From the NCBI GenBank assembly GCA_002371315.1, contig DFHL01000038.1, forward strand, positions 6,096-35,280: a stretch of DNA of 29,185 nucleotides, given 5' to 3'. Numbering within the stretch: position 1 is the stretch's first letter; the number at the start of each line of letters is the position of its first letter. This DNA is from Bacteroidales bacterium UBA3724 (GTDB lineage Bacteria > Bacteroidota > Bacteroidia > Bacteroidales > P3). The notes under the pieces were generated by a model, which did no database searches, was not told the DNA's origin, and saw only the letters and a list, made by a program, of their open reading frames with translations. A program made the position numbers and the translations under genes. Positions 1 to 6,993 of this stretch are shown piece by piece.

Positions 1-552
1 GTCCATCGAGAAGACACCGTCGGTCACAATGATGCGGAAGCGGTTCTTCTGGGCAGCCTTCAGCTGCTCCTCGAGGTCGGCCATATCGGCGTTGGCATAG
101 CGATAGCGCTGAGCCTTGCAGAGGCGCACGCCGTCGATGATCGAAGCGTGGTTCAGGGCGTCGCTGATGATGGCGTCCTCTTCGGTCAGCAGGGGCTCGA
201 ACACGCCGCCGTTGGCGTCGAAGCAGGCAGCGTAGAGGATGGTGTCCTCGGTGCCGAAGAACTCTGCAATCTTCTTTTCAAGCTGCTTGTGCAGGTCCTG
301 GCAGCCGCAGATGAAGCGCACCGAAGCCATACCGAAGCCGCGGGCGTCCATACCCTTCTTGGCAGCCTCGATCAGCTCGGGGTTGTCGGCCAAGCCAAGG
401 TAGTTGTTGGCGCAGAAGTTGAGGCACTTCTTGCCCTTGACCATAATTTCGGCGCCCTGGGGGCTCTCGATGATGCGTTCGTGTTTGTAAAGACCGGCGG
501 CCTCGATATCGGCCAGCTCTTTCTGAAGATGCTGTTGGAATTTAGTGTACAT
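1..552 (-). CDS. kbl: Glycine C-acetyltransferase (2-amino-3-ketobutyrate CoA ligase), 5' part only
   Basis: The first 184 codons are present; the gene runs off the left edge. The product is a PLP-dependent alpha-oxoamine synthase that condenses glycine with acetyl-CoA or, in threonine breakdown, cleaves 2-amino-3-ketobutyrate. Seen: a start MYTKFQQHLQKEL, then CANNYLGLADNPEL, a glycine-rich GMDARGFGMASVRFICG stretch, DALNHASIIDG, and at the edge VTDGVFSMD, the conserved Asp region that contacts the PLP ring. All are typical of Kbl rather than of the related BioF or HemA. The PLP lysine lies outside the window. The ATG at 552 is preceded by a good Bacteroidota promoter about 56 bases upstream, and no gene is divergent or upstream on this strand for 900 bases, so it is probably the first gene of its transcript. 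Confidence 0.93.
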   Translation of the reverse strand, partial: MYTKFQQHLQKELADIEAAGLYKHERIIESPQGAEIMVKGKKCLNFCANNYLGLADNPELIEAAKKGMDARGFGMASVRFICGCQDLHKQLEKKIAEFFGTEDTILYAACFDANGGVFEPLLTEEDAIISDALNHASIIDGVRLCKAQRYRYANADMADLEEQLKAAQKNRFRIIVTDGVFSMD

Positions 553-607
553 AATTACAATATTTTATCGTTATTTTTATATCATTTTCGCTTCTTGAAA
601 CAACCTA

Positions 608-639
608 CAAAAATACACAAATTCTTTTTCACGGCCAAA
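608..639 (-). promoter_or_regulatory. Bacteroidota housekeeping promoter for kbl
   Basis: On the minus strand TATTTTTG (608-615) fits the TAnnTTTG box, with TTTG (636-639) 20 bases upstream. It sits just upstream of the kbl start at 552. Confidence 0.65.
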
Positions 640-649
640 AAAACTTCAC

Positions 650-775
650 TTTCCGCACCCCTTTCCGCGCCCCGGCGACGCCAACCGCCGCGGTTTTGGC
701 CGCTTCTGCCCCGTTGCGGCCGCCGCCCACGCCCCTCCCCTGCCCGTCCGCCGCCGCGCAGGCCACCACCCGCCG
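650..775. other. GC-rich noncoding block
   Basis: A stretch dominated by C, G and CCGCC-type runs between the kbl promoter and an AT-rich region. Reading frames here give only Pro/Arg-rich low-complexity peptides that resemble no protein, so I treat it as noncoding. A similar GC-rich block lies at 11200-11405, again beside a copy of the repeat family described at 11409-11487. Confidence 0.45.
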
Positions 776-839
776 ATATGACAGAACAGAGTGAAATACA
801 AACCAAAGCCTGACGAAATTCTTATCATATTTTTCAACA

Positions 840-960
840 GTAGAAGTTGGGTAGAATTTGATAAGAACTTGGGTAGAATTTGGTAAGAAGATGGTACCTC
901 GAAATCAGGGGGTTAAGAAAGGGCATTTTTGGCCCGATTTTTGGAGTTATCAACAGGTTT
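840..960 (+). repeat. Possible diverged copy of the intergenic repeat seen at 11409 and 19177
   Basis: Contains two near-tandem TTGGGTAGAATTTG(G/A)TAAGAA motifs followed by a stretch like the one after the better copies (AGGGCATTTTTGG here, AGGGCATTTTTTAACTG near 11515). Similarity to the two good copies is only partial, so membership in the family is tentative. No gene is visible between 776 and 1451. Confidence 0.35.
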
Positions 961-1020
961 TCGGGCCCGTTTTCGGGAAATGGCGGTTTTTTGGCACGGT
1001 TTTTGAAGGCGGCTGGCGGA

Positions 1021-1035
1021 CTGACAAAATGTCAG
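1021..1035. repeat. Short palindrome CTGACA-AAA-TGTCAG
   Basis: A perfect 6-bp inverted repeat with a 3-base centre, about 75 bases before the AATT array. The other array near the right edge is preceded by a palindrome with the same TGTCAG/CTGACA half-sites at 28982-29005. Confidence 0.5.
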
Positions 1036-1104
1036 TTTTTGTGACACAGGAAGCTGTTTATATTTAAGGGCACCTCTAATCAGGTAAATGGTCACATTTT
1101 CTTT

Positions 1105-1355
1105 TAACAGGAATTGCCAGTAATTGGCCAGGAATTTATTTTTTCTTTTAACAGCAATTATCGGCAATTAAACAGCAATTGAACAGCAATTTGGTTTTTC
1201 TTTTAACAGGAATTACCAGAAATTGGCCAGGAATTAACCAGAAATTTGTTTTTTCTCTTAACAGCAATTATCAGCAATTAAACAGCAATTGAACAGCAAT
1301 TTAGTTTTTCTTTTGACAGCAATTGTCAGCAATTGAACAGCAATTGTCGGCAATT
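1105..1355 (+). repeat. Tandem array of helically phased AATT blocks, 55-bp period
   Basis: AATT tetramers occur in blocks of four. Block starts lie at 1156, 1211, 1266 and 1321, exactly 55 bases apart. Within blocks the AATTs are 10, 11 and 11 (last block 10) bases apart, then 23 bases to the next block. A shortened three-AATT block sits at 1112-1136. Two flavours occur: one with CAGCAATT units and one with CAGGAATTACCAG and AATTGGCCAGG units. Each unit is led by a T/C-rich run ending in TTTTAACAG or a close variant. It matches the array at 29083-29185 in the same orientation and an inverted set at 28771-28918. The ~10.5-base spacing places the AATTs on one face of the helix. Confidence 0.85.
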
Positions 1356-1392
1356 CTTTTTAGAATGTGAATGTTCGTGGATTGCCATAAAG

Positions 1393-1428
1393 CGAGCGAG
1401 GGTGCCGCCAGCGCGGCACCCTCGCTCG
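1393..1428 (-). terminator. Strong hairpin after the export/two-component operon
   Basis: A 16-bp perfect stem (1393-1408 with 1413-1428) and a 4-base loop begin 24 bases past the stop codon of the LytTR regulator. On the minus strand it is followed by CTTTATGG, so the T-tract is weak. It is probably a transcription terminator or 3'-end stabiliser. Confidence 0.65.
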
Positions 1429-1451
1429 GAAGGGGTTGCTATGGGACTGGG

Positions 1452-2258
1452 TCAGGCCGTGTACCAGTCCTTGAACTCCGCCGTGCGGGCGCGCGAAACG
1501 ATGATTTTCTCGGGCGTGGGGACGGTGAGGGTTATGTTGAGCTTGCTGAGCGGCCAGACCGATATGTCCTTGACGGCGCTGTGGGCGATGATATACTGGC
1601 GGTTGGCGCGGAAGAAGCGGGCGGGGTCGAGCAGCGCATAGACGGCGTCGAGGGGCTTGTCGAGGGGGAACGACTGTCCGCCGAGGGTCACGACGCGCGT
1701 GATTTTCTCGTCGAGGTAGATGTAGGCTATCTCGCTTACGGGCAGCGGCACCAGCTTGTCGCGCACGGGCATAAGGAAGTGCGACTTGTACTTGCGGCGC
1801 TGCATCATATCCATCACGGCGGCAATGGTTTCGGGCGTGAGCGACTGCGGCTGCGCGCCCTGGCTGCCGGTGCTGCGGCGCACAAGGTCGCGCACCTTGG
1901 CGATGGCGCGTTCCAGGTCGTCGTGGCTGATGGGCTTGAGCAGGTAGTCGATGCTGTTGACCTTGAAGGCGTCGAGGGCATACTGGTCGTATGCTGTGGT
2001 GAAGATGATGGGGCATTTGATGGTTACGCTGTCGAAAACGTGGAAAGCCAGGCCGTCGGCCAGGTGGATGTCCATAAAGACCAGGTCGGGATAGGCCGAG
2101 GCGGGCTGCTCGCCGTGGTCGAAGGCGGCAAAGTACTCCACGGTCTCTTCGACGGTTTGGAGGATGGCCGCGACTTCGGTTTCGGGGGCTGTCTCGGCCA
2201 GCAGGCGCTTCAGGTTCTGCGCCGCAATCTGTTCATCTTCGATAATGATGGATTTCAT
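1452..2258 (-). CDS. LytTR-family response regulator
   Basis: 268 residues, the usual size for this family. Residues 1-120 are a receiver domain: acidic pair E7/D8 in the IIIEDEQ start, phospho-acceptor Asp63 in LVFMDIHLADG, the TTAYDQYAL segment, and a Lys in YLLKPIS. The C-terminal part (from about 160) is a LytTR DNA-binding domain with the characteristic PVRDKLVPLPVSEIAYI and FFRANRQYIIAHSAV segments. It follows the histidine kinase by a 93-base spacer with a long hairpin and is the last gene of the operon that starts at tolC. By position it is inferred to regulate this export operon in response to its partner kinase. The target sites are not identified. Confidence 0.93.
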   Translation of the reverse strand: MKSIIIEDEQIAAQNLKRLLAETAPETEVAAILQTVEETVEYFAAFDHGEQPASAYPDLVFMDIHLADGLAFHVFDSVTIKCPIIFTTAYDQYALDAFKVNSIDYLLKPISHDDLERAIAKVRDLVRRSTGSQGAQPQSLTPETIAAVMDMMQRRKYKSHFLMPVRDKLVPLPVSEIAYIYLDEKITRVVTLGGQSFPLDKPLDAVYALLDPARFFRANRQYIIAHSAVKDISVWPLSKLNITLTVPTPEKIIVSRARTAEFKDWYTA

Positions 2259-2275
2259 CTCTGGTTTTGTTTTGT

Positions 2276-2341
2276 GCTGTGCCCGCGTGGCTGCGGCCTG
2301 TGCGGCTGCCTGCGCCGACGGGTGGGCCGCGCGGGCACAGC
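2276..2341 (-). other. Long-range hairpin in the kinase-regulator spacer
   Basis: A perfect 12-bp stem (2276-2287 with 2330-2341) encloses a 42-base GC-rich loop with further self-complementarity. It occupies most of the 93-base gap between the kinase stop and the regulator start. There is no T-tract, so a translational or mRNA-processing role is more likely than termination. Confidence 0.5.
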
Positions 2342-2351
2342 ATCGGTTGTG

Positions 2352-3449
2352 TTATCTGTAATTGTCTATCTTCATTCTTGTCAGTATTTTTGCTGCCTGG
2401 AGGGGTTCGATCAGGGGCACTTCGACGGCAAAGGTGCCGGCGGAGCTGCTGATGGACACTTCCTGCTGGCAGAGCATCTGGTAGCGCTTGCTGAGGTTGA
2501 CGAGGCCGAGGCCCGTGTTGCCGTCGTCTTCCTGCTTGAGACGGATGGTGTTGCTTACGCGGAAGGTGGCGTGCTGGGTGGTCTCGAGGTTGACGGTGAG
2601 AGGGTAGCGGCTGCTGACGACGTTATGTTTCAGCGCGTTTTCGATCAGCAGCTGCAGGCTTATGGGGATGATCTGGTAGTGGAGGTAGCGGCTGTCGACA
2701 TTGCGCACAATGCGCAGGTTGTCGCCATAGCGCAACTGCATCATCTGGCAGTAGGAGTCGGCGAAGGCCAGTTCCTCTTCGAGGGTCACGATGCGCTTGC
2801 CCTGCATAATGTAGCGGTAGGTCGAGGCCAGCTGCTGCAGGTACTGCTGGGCGCGCGCGTCGTCGTTGCCTATCAGGCCGCTGAGGGTGTTGAGCGAGTT
2901 GAAGAGGAAGTGCGGATCCATCTGGTTTTCAAGGGCTTCATAGCGCACCATCAGGTTTTCGGTCTGCAGTTTTTCCTTTTCGATGCTTATCTGCTGGCGG
3001 CGCGTGAGGCTGTAGAGCACGATGGAGATGAGCACGGCGAAGACGGCGACGATGATGTCGCGCGTGAAGTTGATGCTGTCGGGGTCGGAGAGGCGCACGT
3101 TGTCGTAGATGGCGCGGTGCACCCAGCCGAAGAAGGCCGAGAAGACACCCGCCACGAGCAGCGAGGCGAGGGTGCCGACGATGTACTTCCACCGCAGGGG
3201 CAGCTTGCTCTTGATGACGTGGAAGTTGACGATGAGTATGATGAAGAGGAGCAGGAAGTTGACGGTGAAGGAGAAGAAGAGGTGGAAGTTGCTTTCGAGC
3301 TTCCAGCCGGTCTGCACGTGGGCCAGCAGCGACACCAGCGTCAGCAGCAGGGCGCCCACGATGGCAATCCAGAAGGCGTTGACGGCGCTGAAGGTGCGCC
3401 GGAAGTTGTAGAGCTGTTTTACAGCATTGCTTGCATTTTTCTTTTTCAT
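2352..3449 (-). CDS. LytS/YehU-type sensor histidine kinase
   Basis: 365 residues. Four hydrophobic segments lie in the first 150 residues (about 24-45, 55-78, 90-108 and 130-148), with no obvious extracytoplasmic sensor domain. Then comes a short coiled coil and the His_kinase box ENQMDPHFLFNSLNTL with the predicted phospho-His180, an N box LLIENALKHNV, and a glycine box GLGLVNLSKRY. This architecture pairs almost exclusively with LytTR regulators, and one follows directly. The start overlaps the stop of the upstream permease by 4 bases (3446-3449), implying coupled translation with the transporter. It probably senses membrane or envelope state, or works with the permeases; the signal is unknown. 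Confidence 0.92.
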   Translation of the reverse strand: MKKKNASNAVKQLYNFRRTFSAVNAFWIAIVGALLLTLVSLLAHVQTGWKLESNFHLFFSFTVNFLLLFIILIVNFHVIKSKLPLRWKYIVGTLASLLVAGVFSAFFGWVHRAIYDNVRLSDPDSINFTRDIIVAVFAVLISIVLYSLTRRQQISIEKEKLQTENLMVRYEALENQMDPHFLFNSLNTLSGLIGNDDARAQQYLQQLASTYRYIMQGKRIVTLEEELAFADSYCQMMQLRYGDNLRIVRNVDSRYLHYQIIPISLQLLIENALKHNVVSSRYPLTVNLETTQHATFRVSNTIRLKQEDDGNTGLGLVNLSKRYQMLCQQEVSISSSAGTFAVEVPLIEPLQAAKILTRMKIDNYR

Positions 3450-4753
3450 AAGGCGTTGTCGTTATTTGTGTTGGACGTTGCGCCGCCCTTGCGCTGCGAA
3501 ACGTCGAGCAGGTTGCCTTGCAGGGCTCCGATGCCTTCCTGGCGGATGCGGCGCAGGTTGTGGTTGATGATGTTCTGGCGGCGGCGGATGAATATCTGCG
3601 CGCTGAGAACCAGCGTGGCGGTGGCGAAATAGACGGCGGCCTGTATCCACAGGGCCATATATTCGGTGCGCACTTCGGCCAGCTGGGCTCCCATCGATGC
3701 AATCTTGACGTAGCCCTGCACGCCGGGCGTGGAGGGGAAGAGGTAGCTGAAGAGGTACCAGAAGCGCGGCAGACTCTCCTGCGGCCACACCATACCGGTG
3801 ATGAAGAAGAGCACAAGGCTGAAGAAAACGAAGCACAGCATCGGCGAAATCTTCTGGCGCACAACGAGGTTGCCCACCGTCATACCGAAGAAGATGACCG
3901 CCAGAATGAAGGGCAGAAGGAAGAGAAGTATGGTGTAGAGGTTGCCCAGCTGCGGCAGGTTGAACCAGCGCGGTATGAACCACAGGTCGAGGATGCAGAT
4001 GGGGACGTAGATGAGCAGGTAGCAGAGTGCGCGGCCCATAGTGACGCGGTGCACGCTGCCGCGGCGCAGATGGGGCGGAATGAGGCGCAGCGACTTGCGG
4101 TTCTCGCGGGCGTCGCCGGTGAGGATGCAGATGCCGAGGAAGAGGGTCTGGTGGATGACGAGCATCATCAGGCAGGGCAGGAAGAAGCTGCCGTAGCCGC
4201 CGCTGGGGTTGAAGAGGGTCGTGTTGTCGACCGCCACGGGCTGCATCTGGATGCGCGCCTCTTCGCTGCTGAGGCCGGATTTTTCGTAGCGCTGCAGCTC
4301 GATGGTGTGCATCTCGTCGATGAGCACGGCGTTGCCGCCGGTGAGAGCCGCCTTGTAGAAGTAGAAGGAGCTCATATCGCTGAAGACCACTACGCGGGCG
4401 GTACGCAGCGTGGCCAGGCGCGACGAGAAGTCGTTGGGGAAATAGAACACCGAGCGCACATCGTGGTCGTCCATCAGGCGTTGCGCCTCGGCCAGGTTGT
4501 TGCATCGGTAGGCCACACTCAGCTCGGGCGTGGCGTCGAGCTTGTGGATGAAGCGCTTGCTTTCCTCGCACTGGGCCTCGTCGACGACGGCGATGGACAT
4601 ATTCTCGACGTTCTCGTTGTGGTATATGAAACAGAAGATGAAGGGATAGAGAATCGGCGCCAGGAAGAAGATGAGCAGCACCATACGGTCGCCGAAAACG
4701 CGGCGCACCTCGATGCTGAAAACGGTCCAGATGTCCTTGAGGTTCTTTATCAT
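3446..4753 (-). CDS. ABC-2 type transporter permease (YhhJ-like), second of a pair
   Basis: 435 residues. An N-terminal membrane helix (about 25-45, LLIFFLAPILYPFIFCFIY) is followed by a large extracytoplasmic domain (about 50-200) and about five C-terminal helices, the layout of ABC2_membrane_3 export permeases. The start overlaps the stop of the preceding permease by 4 bases and the end overlaps the kinase start by 4 bases. The C-terminal ~60 residues after the last helix are basic and polar. No nucleotide-binding domain is fused or encoded anywhere in the operon, so the ATPase must come from elsewhere or the proteins act differently. The substrate is unknown; the HlyD and TolC partners indicate export across both membranes. 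Confidence 0.87.
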   Translation of the reverse strand: MIKNLKDIWTVFSIEVRRVFGDRMVLLIFFLAPILYPFIFCFIYHNENVENMSIAVVDEAQCEESKRFIHKLDATPELSVAYRCNNLAEAQRLMDDHDVRSVFYFPNDFSSRLATLRTARVVVFSDMSSFYFYKAALTGGNAVLIDEMHTIELQRYEKSGLSSEEARIQMQPVAVDNTTLFNPSGGYGSFFLPCLMMLVIHQTLFLGICILTGDARENRKSLRLIPPHLRRGSVHRVTMGRALCYLLIYVPICILDLWFIPRWFNLPQLGNLYTILLFLLPFILAVIFFGMTVGNLVVRQKISPMLCFVFFSLVLFFITGMVWPQESLPRFWYLFSYLFPSTPGVQGYVKIASMGAQLAEVRTEYMALWIQAAVYFATATLVLSAQIFIRRRQNIINHNLRRIRQEGIGALQGNLLDVSQRKGGATSNTNNDNAL

Positions 4754-5940
4754 AGCGCGTCGGTTTTAATGGTTTTGGCTTCCAGTTTCTCCTCGCGCTG
4801 CATCTGCCACCGCAGCATAAAGGCTCCGGCTATGGTCAGCACTCCGAAGGCCATCAGGGCGCAGAAGCGCGGCCAGCAGTGGCTGAAGCCGTTGCCGAAG
4901 ATGGCTATGTCGCAGAAATTGAGGTAGTAGTGGCGTATGGGGTAGAGCCACGAGAAGCTGTAGAAGAAGGTTGGCATACTTTCGACCGGGAAGGAGAAGC
5001 CGCTGAGCGAGAAGCTCATAGCGCTGTAGATGGCGCTGATGCCCATAGCCAGCGGCGGGTCGGGGATGCTGCCGGCGATGAAGCAGCCGGCACACTGGGC
5101 GGCGATGACAAGCAGGATGCTGTTGACAACCATAAGCATCCAGCTGCCTTCGAGCGGGAAGCCCATAAAGCCGAACATCACCAGGTTGGCAAGCAGGCAG
5201 AGGAAGCTGTACCATACCGTGTAGGGCAGCATCTTGCCGATGAGGGCATAGAGGGCGTTGCCCTTGGCACGGCGCAGCCAGTTGCGGAGCGTGCGTTCCT
5301 GCCTTTCGCGCGAGATGACGTAGGATGTATGCATCAGTACGATGAAGGCGATGACGGCTGGAATCAGCGTGGTCATCAGATAGTTGCCGTAGTTGATCCA
5401 GGGGTTGCCGATGTTGCGCGTGTCGTATTCGACAGGCTGGATGAGACCCATTATCTCGTCGTCACTATAGCCTTTTTTGCGGTACACTTCGCGCTGCACG
5501 GCGCCGGTGGCCAGCATTCCCATCGTGGCCAACTGCTTGTAGCTGAGCGTTCCGGCAAGCATATAGGCCGAGTTGACATAGAGCACGAAATGGGGCGAGC
5601 GGAACTGGAGCAGGTCGTTGTAGGTGCCTTGCGGAATCTCGTAGAAGGCGAAGATTTCGCCACGTTGCATCGCCTTGCGGGCCTCGCTGTGGTTGTTGTA
5701 GACGGCCTTGACGCTGACGCCCTGCGTAGCGTTGATTTCGTGGCAGATGCGACGCGAAAGGTAGGAGCCGTCCATATCGACGACGGCAACGGAGAGCTTC
5801 GTGGGCTGGCCCTCTTTGGTCACGGTGGCGAAGAAGACGAATGTGAACACAATGCCCAGCGTCATAATGATGAGGTAGCGCGGGTTGTGCCAAATGCGCC
5901 GCAACTCGCGACGCAGTACCCTGAATACACTTGTCTTCAT
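4750..5940 (-). CDS. ABC-2 type transporter permease (YhhJ-like), first of a pair
   Basis: 396 residues with the same layout as its neighbour: an N-terminal cytoplasmic stretch MKTSVFRVLRRELRRIWHNP, one helix at about 22-40, a periplasmic domain with a VAVVDMDGSYLSRRI segment (the neighbour has MSIAVVDEAQ), then five or six helices from about 190. The two are diverged paralogues that probably form a heterodimer. It lies 20 bases after hlyD in the tolC-hlyD-permease-permease-kinase-regulator operon. Relatives in Enterobacteria (YhhJ, YbhS/YbhR) work with a separate ATPase, which is not seen here. Confidence 0.87.
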   Translation of the reverse strand: MKTSVFRVLRRELRRIWHNPRYLIIMTLGIVFTFVFFATVTKEGQPTKLSVAVVDMDGSYLSRRICHEINATQGVSVKAVYNNHSEARKAMQRGEIFAFYEIPQGTYNDLLQFRSPHFVLYVNSAYMLAGTLSYKQLATMGMLATGAVQREVYRKKGYSDDEIMGLIQPVEYDTRNIGNPWINYGNYLMTTLIPAVIAFIVLMHTSYVISRERQERTLRNWLRRAKGNALYALIGKMLPYTVWYSFLCLLANLVMFGFMGFPLEGSWMLMVVNSILLVIAAQCAGCFIAGSIPDPPLAMGISAIYSAMSFSLSGFSFPVESMPTFFYSFSWLYPIRHYYLNFCDIAIFGNGFSHCWPRFCALMAFGVLTIAGAFMLRWQMQREEKLEAKTIKTDAL

Positions 5941-5960
5941 TGCCCTATGCCTAACAACTT

Positions 5961-6953
5961 TTATTTGTCAACAAGAATTGCCGTCATACCGGGTCGCAGA
6001 CCGTCGATGTCCTCCTGCGGCACCACTTTGACATCGAAGCTTTTGACGTCGTACTGGCCGAGGGTCTTGGTGGCACGCCAGGTGGCATAGCTGGCCATCA
6101 CCTTGATATTGCGCACGGTGCAGGGATAAGTCTTGTCGCCAAGGGCGGGGATGCGCACCTTGACCGACTGCCCACTCTTGATGTCCTTGAGCAGGTCTTC
6201 GCGTATGCTGAAGTTGAACCAGTTGTCGCTCATATCGAGGATGGACACCAGCGGAGCGCCGGTACCCACCAGGTCGCCAAGCTTGGCATATACCTCGACG
6301 ACCTCGCCATCGCAGGGGGCGATGATGTAGCTGTCGTCGAGATAGCTCTGCACCTCGGCGACGGCACCGCCGGCCTGGTTGACCAGCGCCGATGCGGCAG
6401 CGATGTCCTCGCTTCGGGCACCCTCTTTGGCCATCAGATACTGCTGCTCGGCAGCGGCACAGTCGGCCTGTGCGGCCTTGTATTTGGCATCGACCTCGTC
6501 GTACTGCTGCGCCGAGACGACACCCTTTTCATACAGTCCCTTGACGCGGTCGTAGGATTTCTTGTATACCTCTTCGGCAGCTTTGGCTTTCTGCCACACC
6601 TGATAGGCCATCTGCACCTGCTGGTTGCGAGCACCGCCTTTGGCCTTGCGGCTTTGGGCGCTGGCAGCGCTGCGTGCAGCCTTAGCCTGAATCATCTTGG
6701 CGTCGACCTGCCGGCTGCCGATGTGGGCCAGCGTGTCGCCGGAACGAACGTGGTCGCCCTCGGCGACATAGAGCTGGTCGATGTGGCCGGGAACCATATT
6801 CGAGATGCGGTATTCGGTGGCATCGGCCTCGCCCAGCAGCATCTCCTTCTGCGGATGGATGGCAAAAAGGCCCACCAAGGCCACAATGCCCACGGCGGCA
6901 AGCACCGCCAAAAGGCCCGCAATAAGCGTTTTGTTGTTTTCTTTCATTGCCAT
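5961..6953 (-). CDS. HlyD-family periplasmic adaptor (membrane fusion protein)
   Basis: 330 residues (328 if the second ATG at 6947 is used). One N-terminal membrane anchor (about 10-32). A split biotinyl-lipoyl domain: first half HIDQLYVAEGDHVRSGDTLA near residue 58, second half IIAPCDGEVVEVYAKLGDLV near 210. Between them is a long alpha-helical hairpin rich in Ala, Lys and Gln (about 85-200), then a beta-barrel domain with FSIREDLLKDIKSGQSVKV, ending LRPGMTAILVDK. This is the adaptor that joins an inner-membrane exporter to a TolC channel. It lies 40 bases after tolC and 20 before the first permease, so the tripartite exporter is encoded together. Confidence 0.93.
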   Translation of the reverse strand: MAMKENNKTLIAGLLAVLAAVGIVALVGLFAIHPQKEMLLGEADATEYRISNMVPGHIDQLYVAEGDHVRSGDTLAHIGSRQVDAKMIQAKAARSAASAQSRKAKGGARNQQVQMAYQVWQKAKAAEEVYKKSYDRVKGLYEKGVVSAQQYDEVDAKYKAAQADCAAAEQQYLMAKEGARSEDIAAASALVNQAGGAVAEVQSYLDDSYIIAPCDGEVVEVYAKLGDLVGTGAPLVSILDMSDNWFNFSIREDLLKDIKSGQSVKVRIPALGDKTYPCTVRNIKVMASYATWRATKTLGQYDVKSFDVKVVPQEDIDGLRPGMTAILVDK

Positions 6954-6993
6954 AATCGTTCTGTTATGATTTGTTCAAAATGACATTTCAAGT

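Noticed and set aside
650..837. Small genes in the GC-rich block after the kbl promoter
   Set aside because: Frames on both strands give only Arg/Gly/Pro runs with no start context or homology signal.
1105..1355. CRISPR array
   Set aside because: Repeats are contiguous and the intervening bases are themselves repeats. There are no unique spacers of constant length and no cas genes.
1371..3632. A 753-residue plus-strand open frame
   Set aside because: It is antisense to the LytTR regulator and kinase, which have complete domain motifs. Its translation is low-complexity Val/Glu/Asp-rich, the usual result of reading GC-rich codons backwards.
3518..4927. A 469-residue plus-strand open frame
   Set aside because: Antisense to an ABC-2 permease with clear membrane helices; the sense reading is the coherent one.
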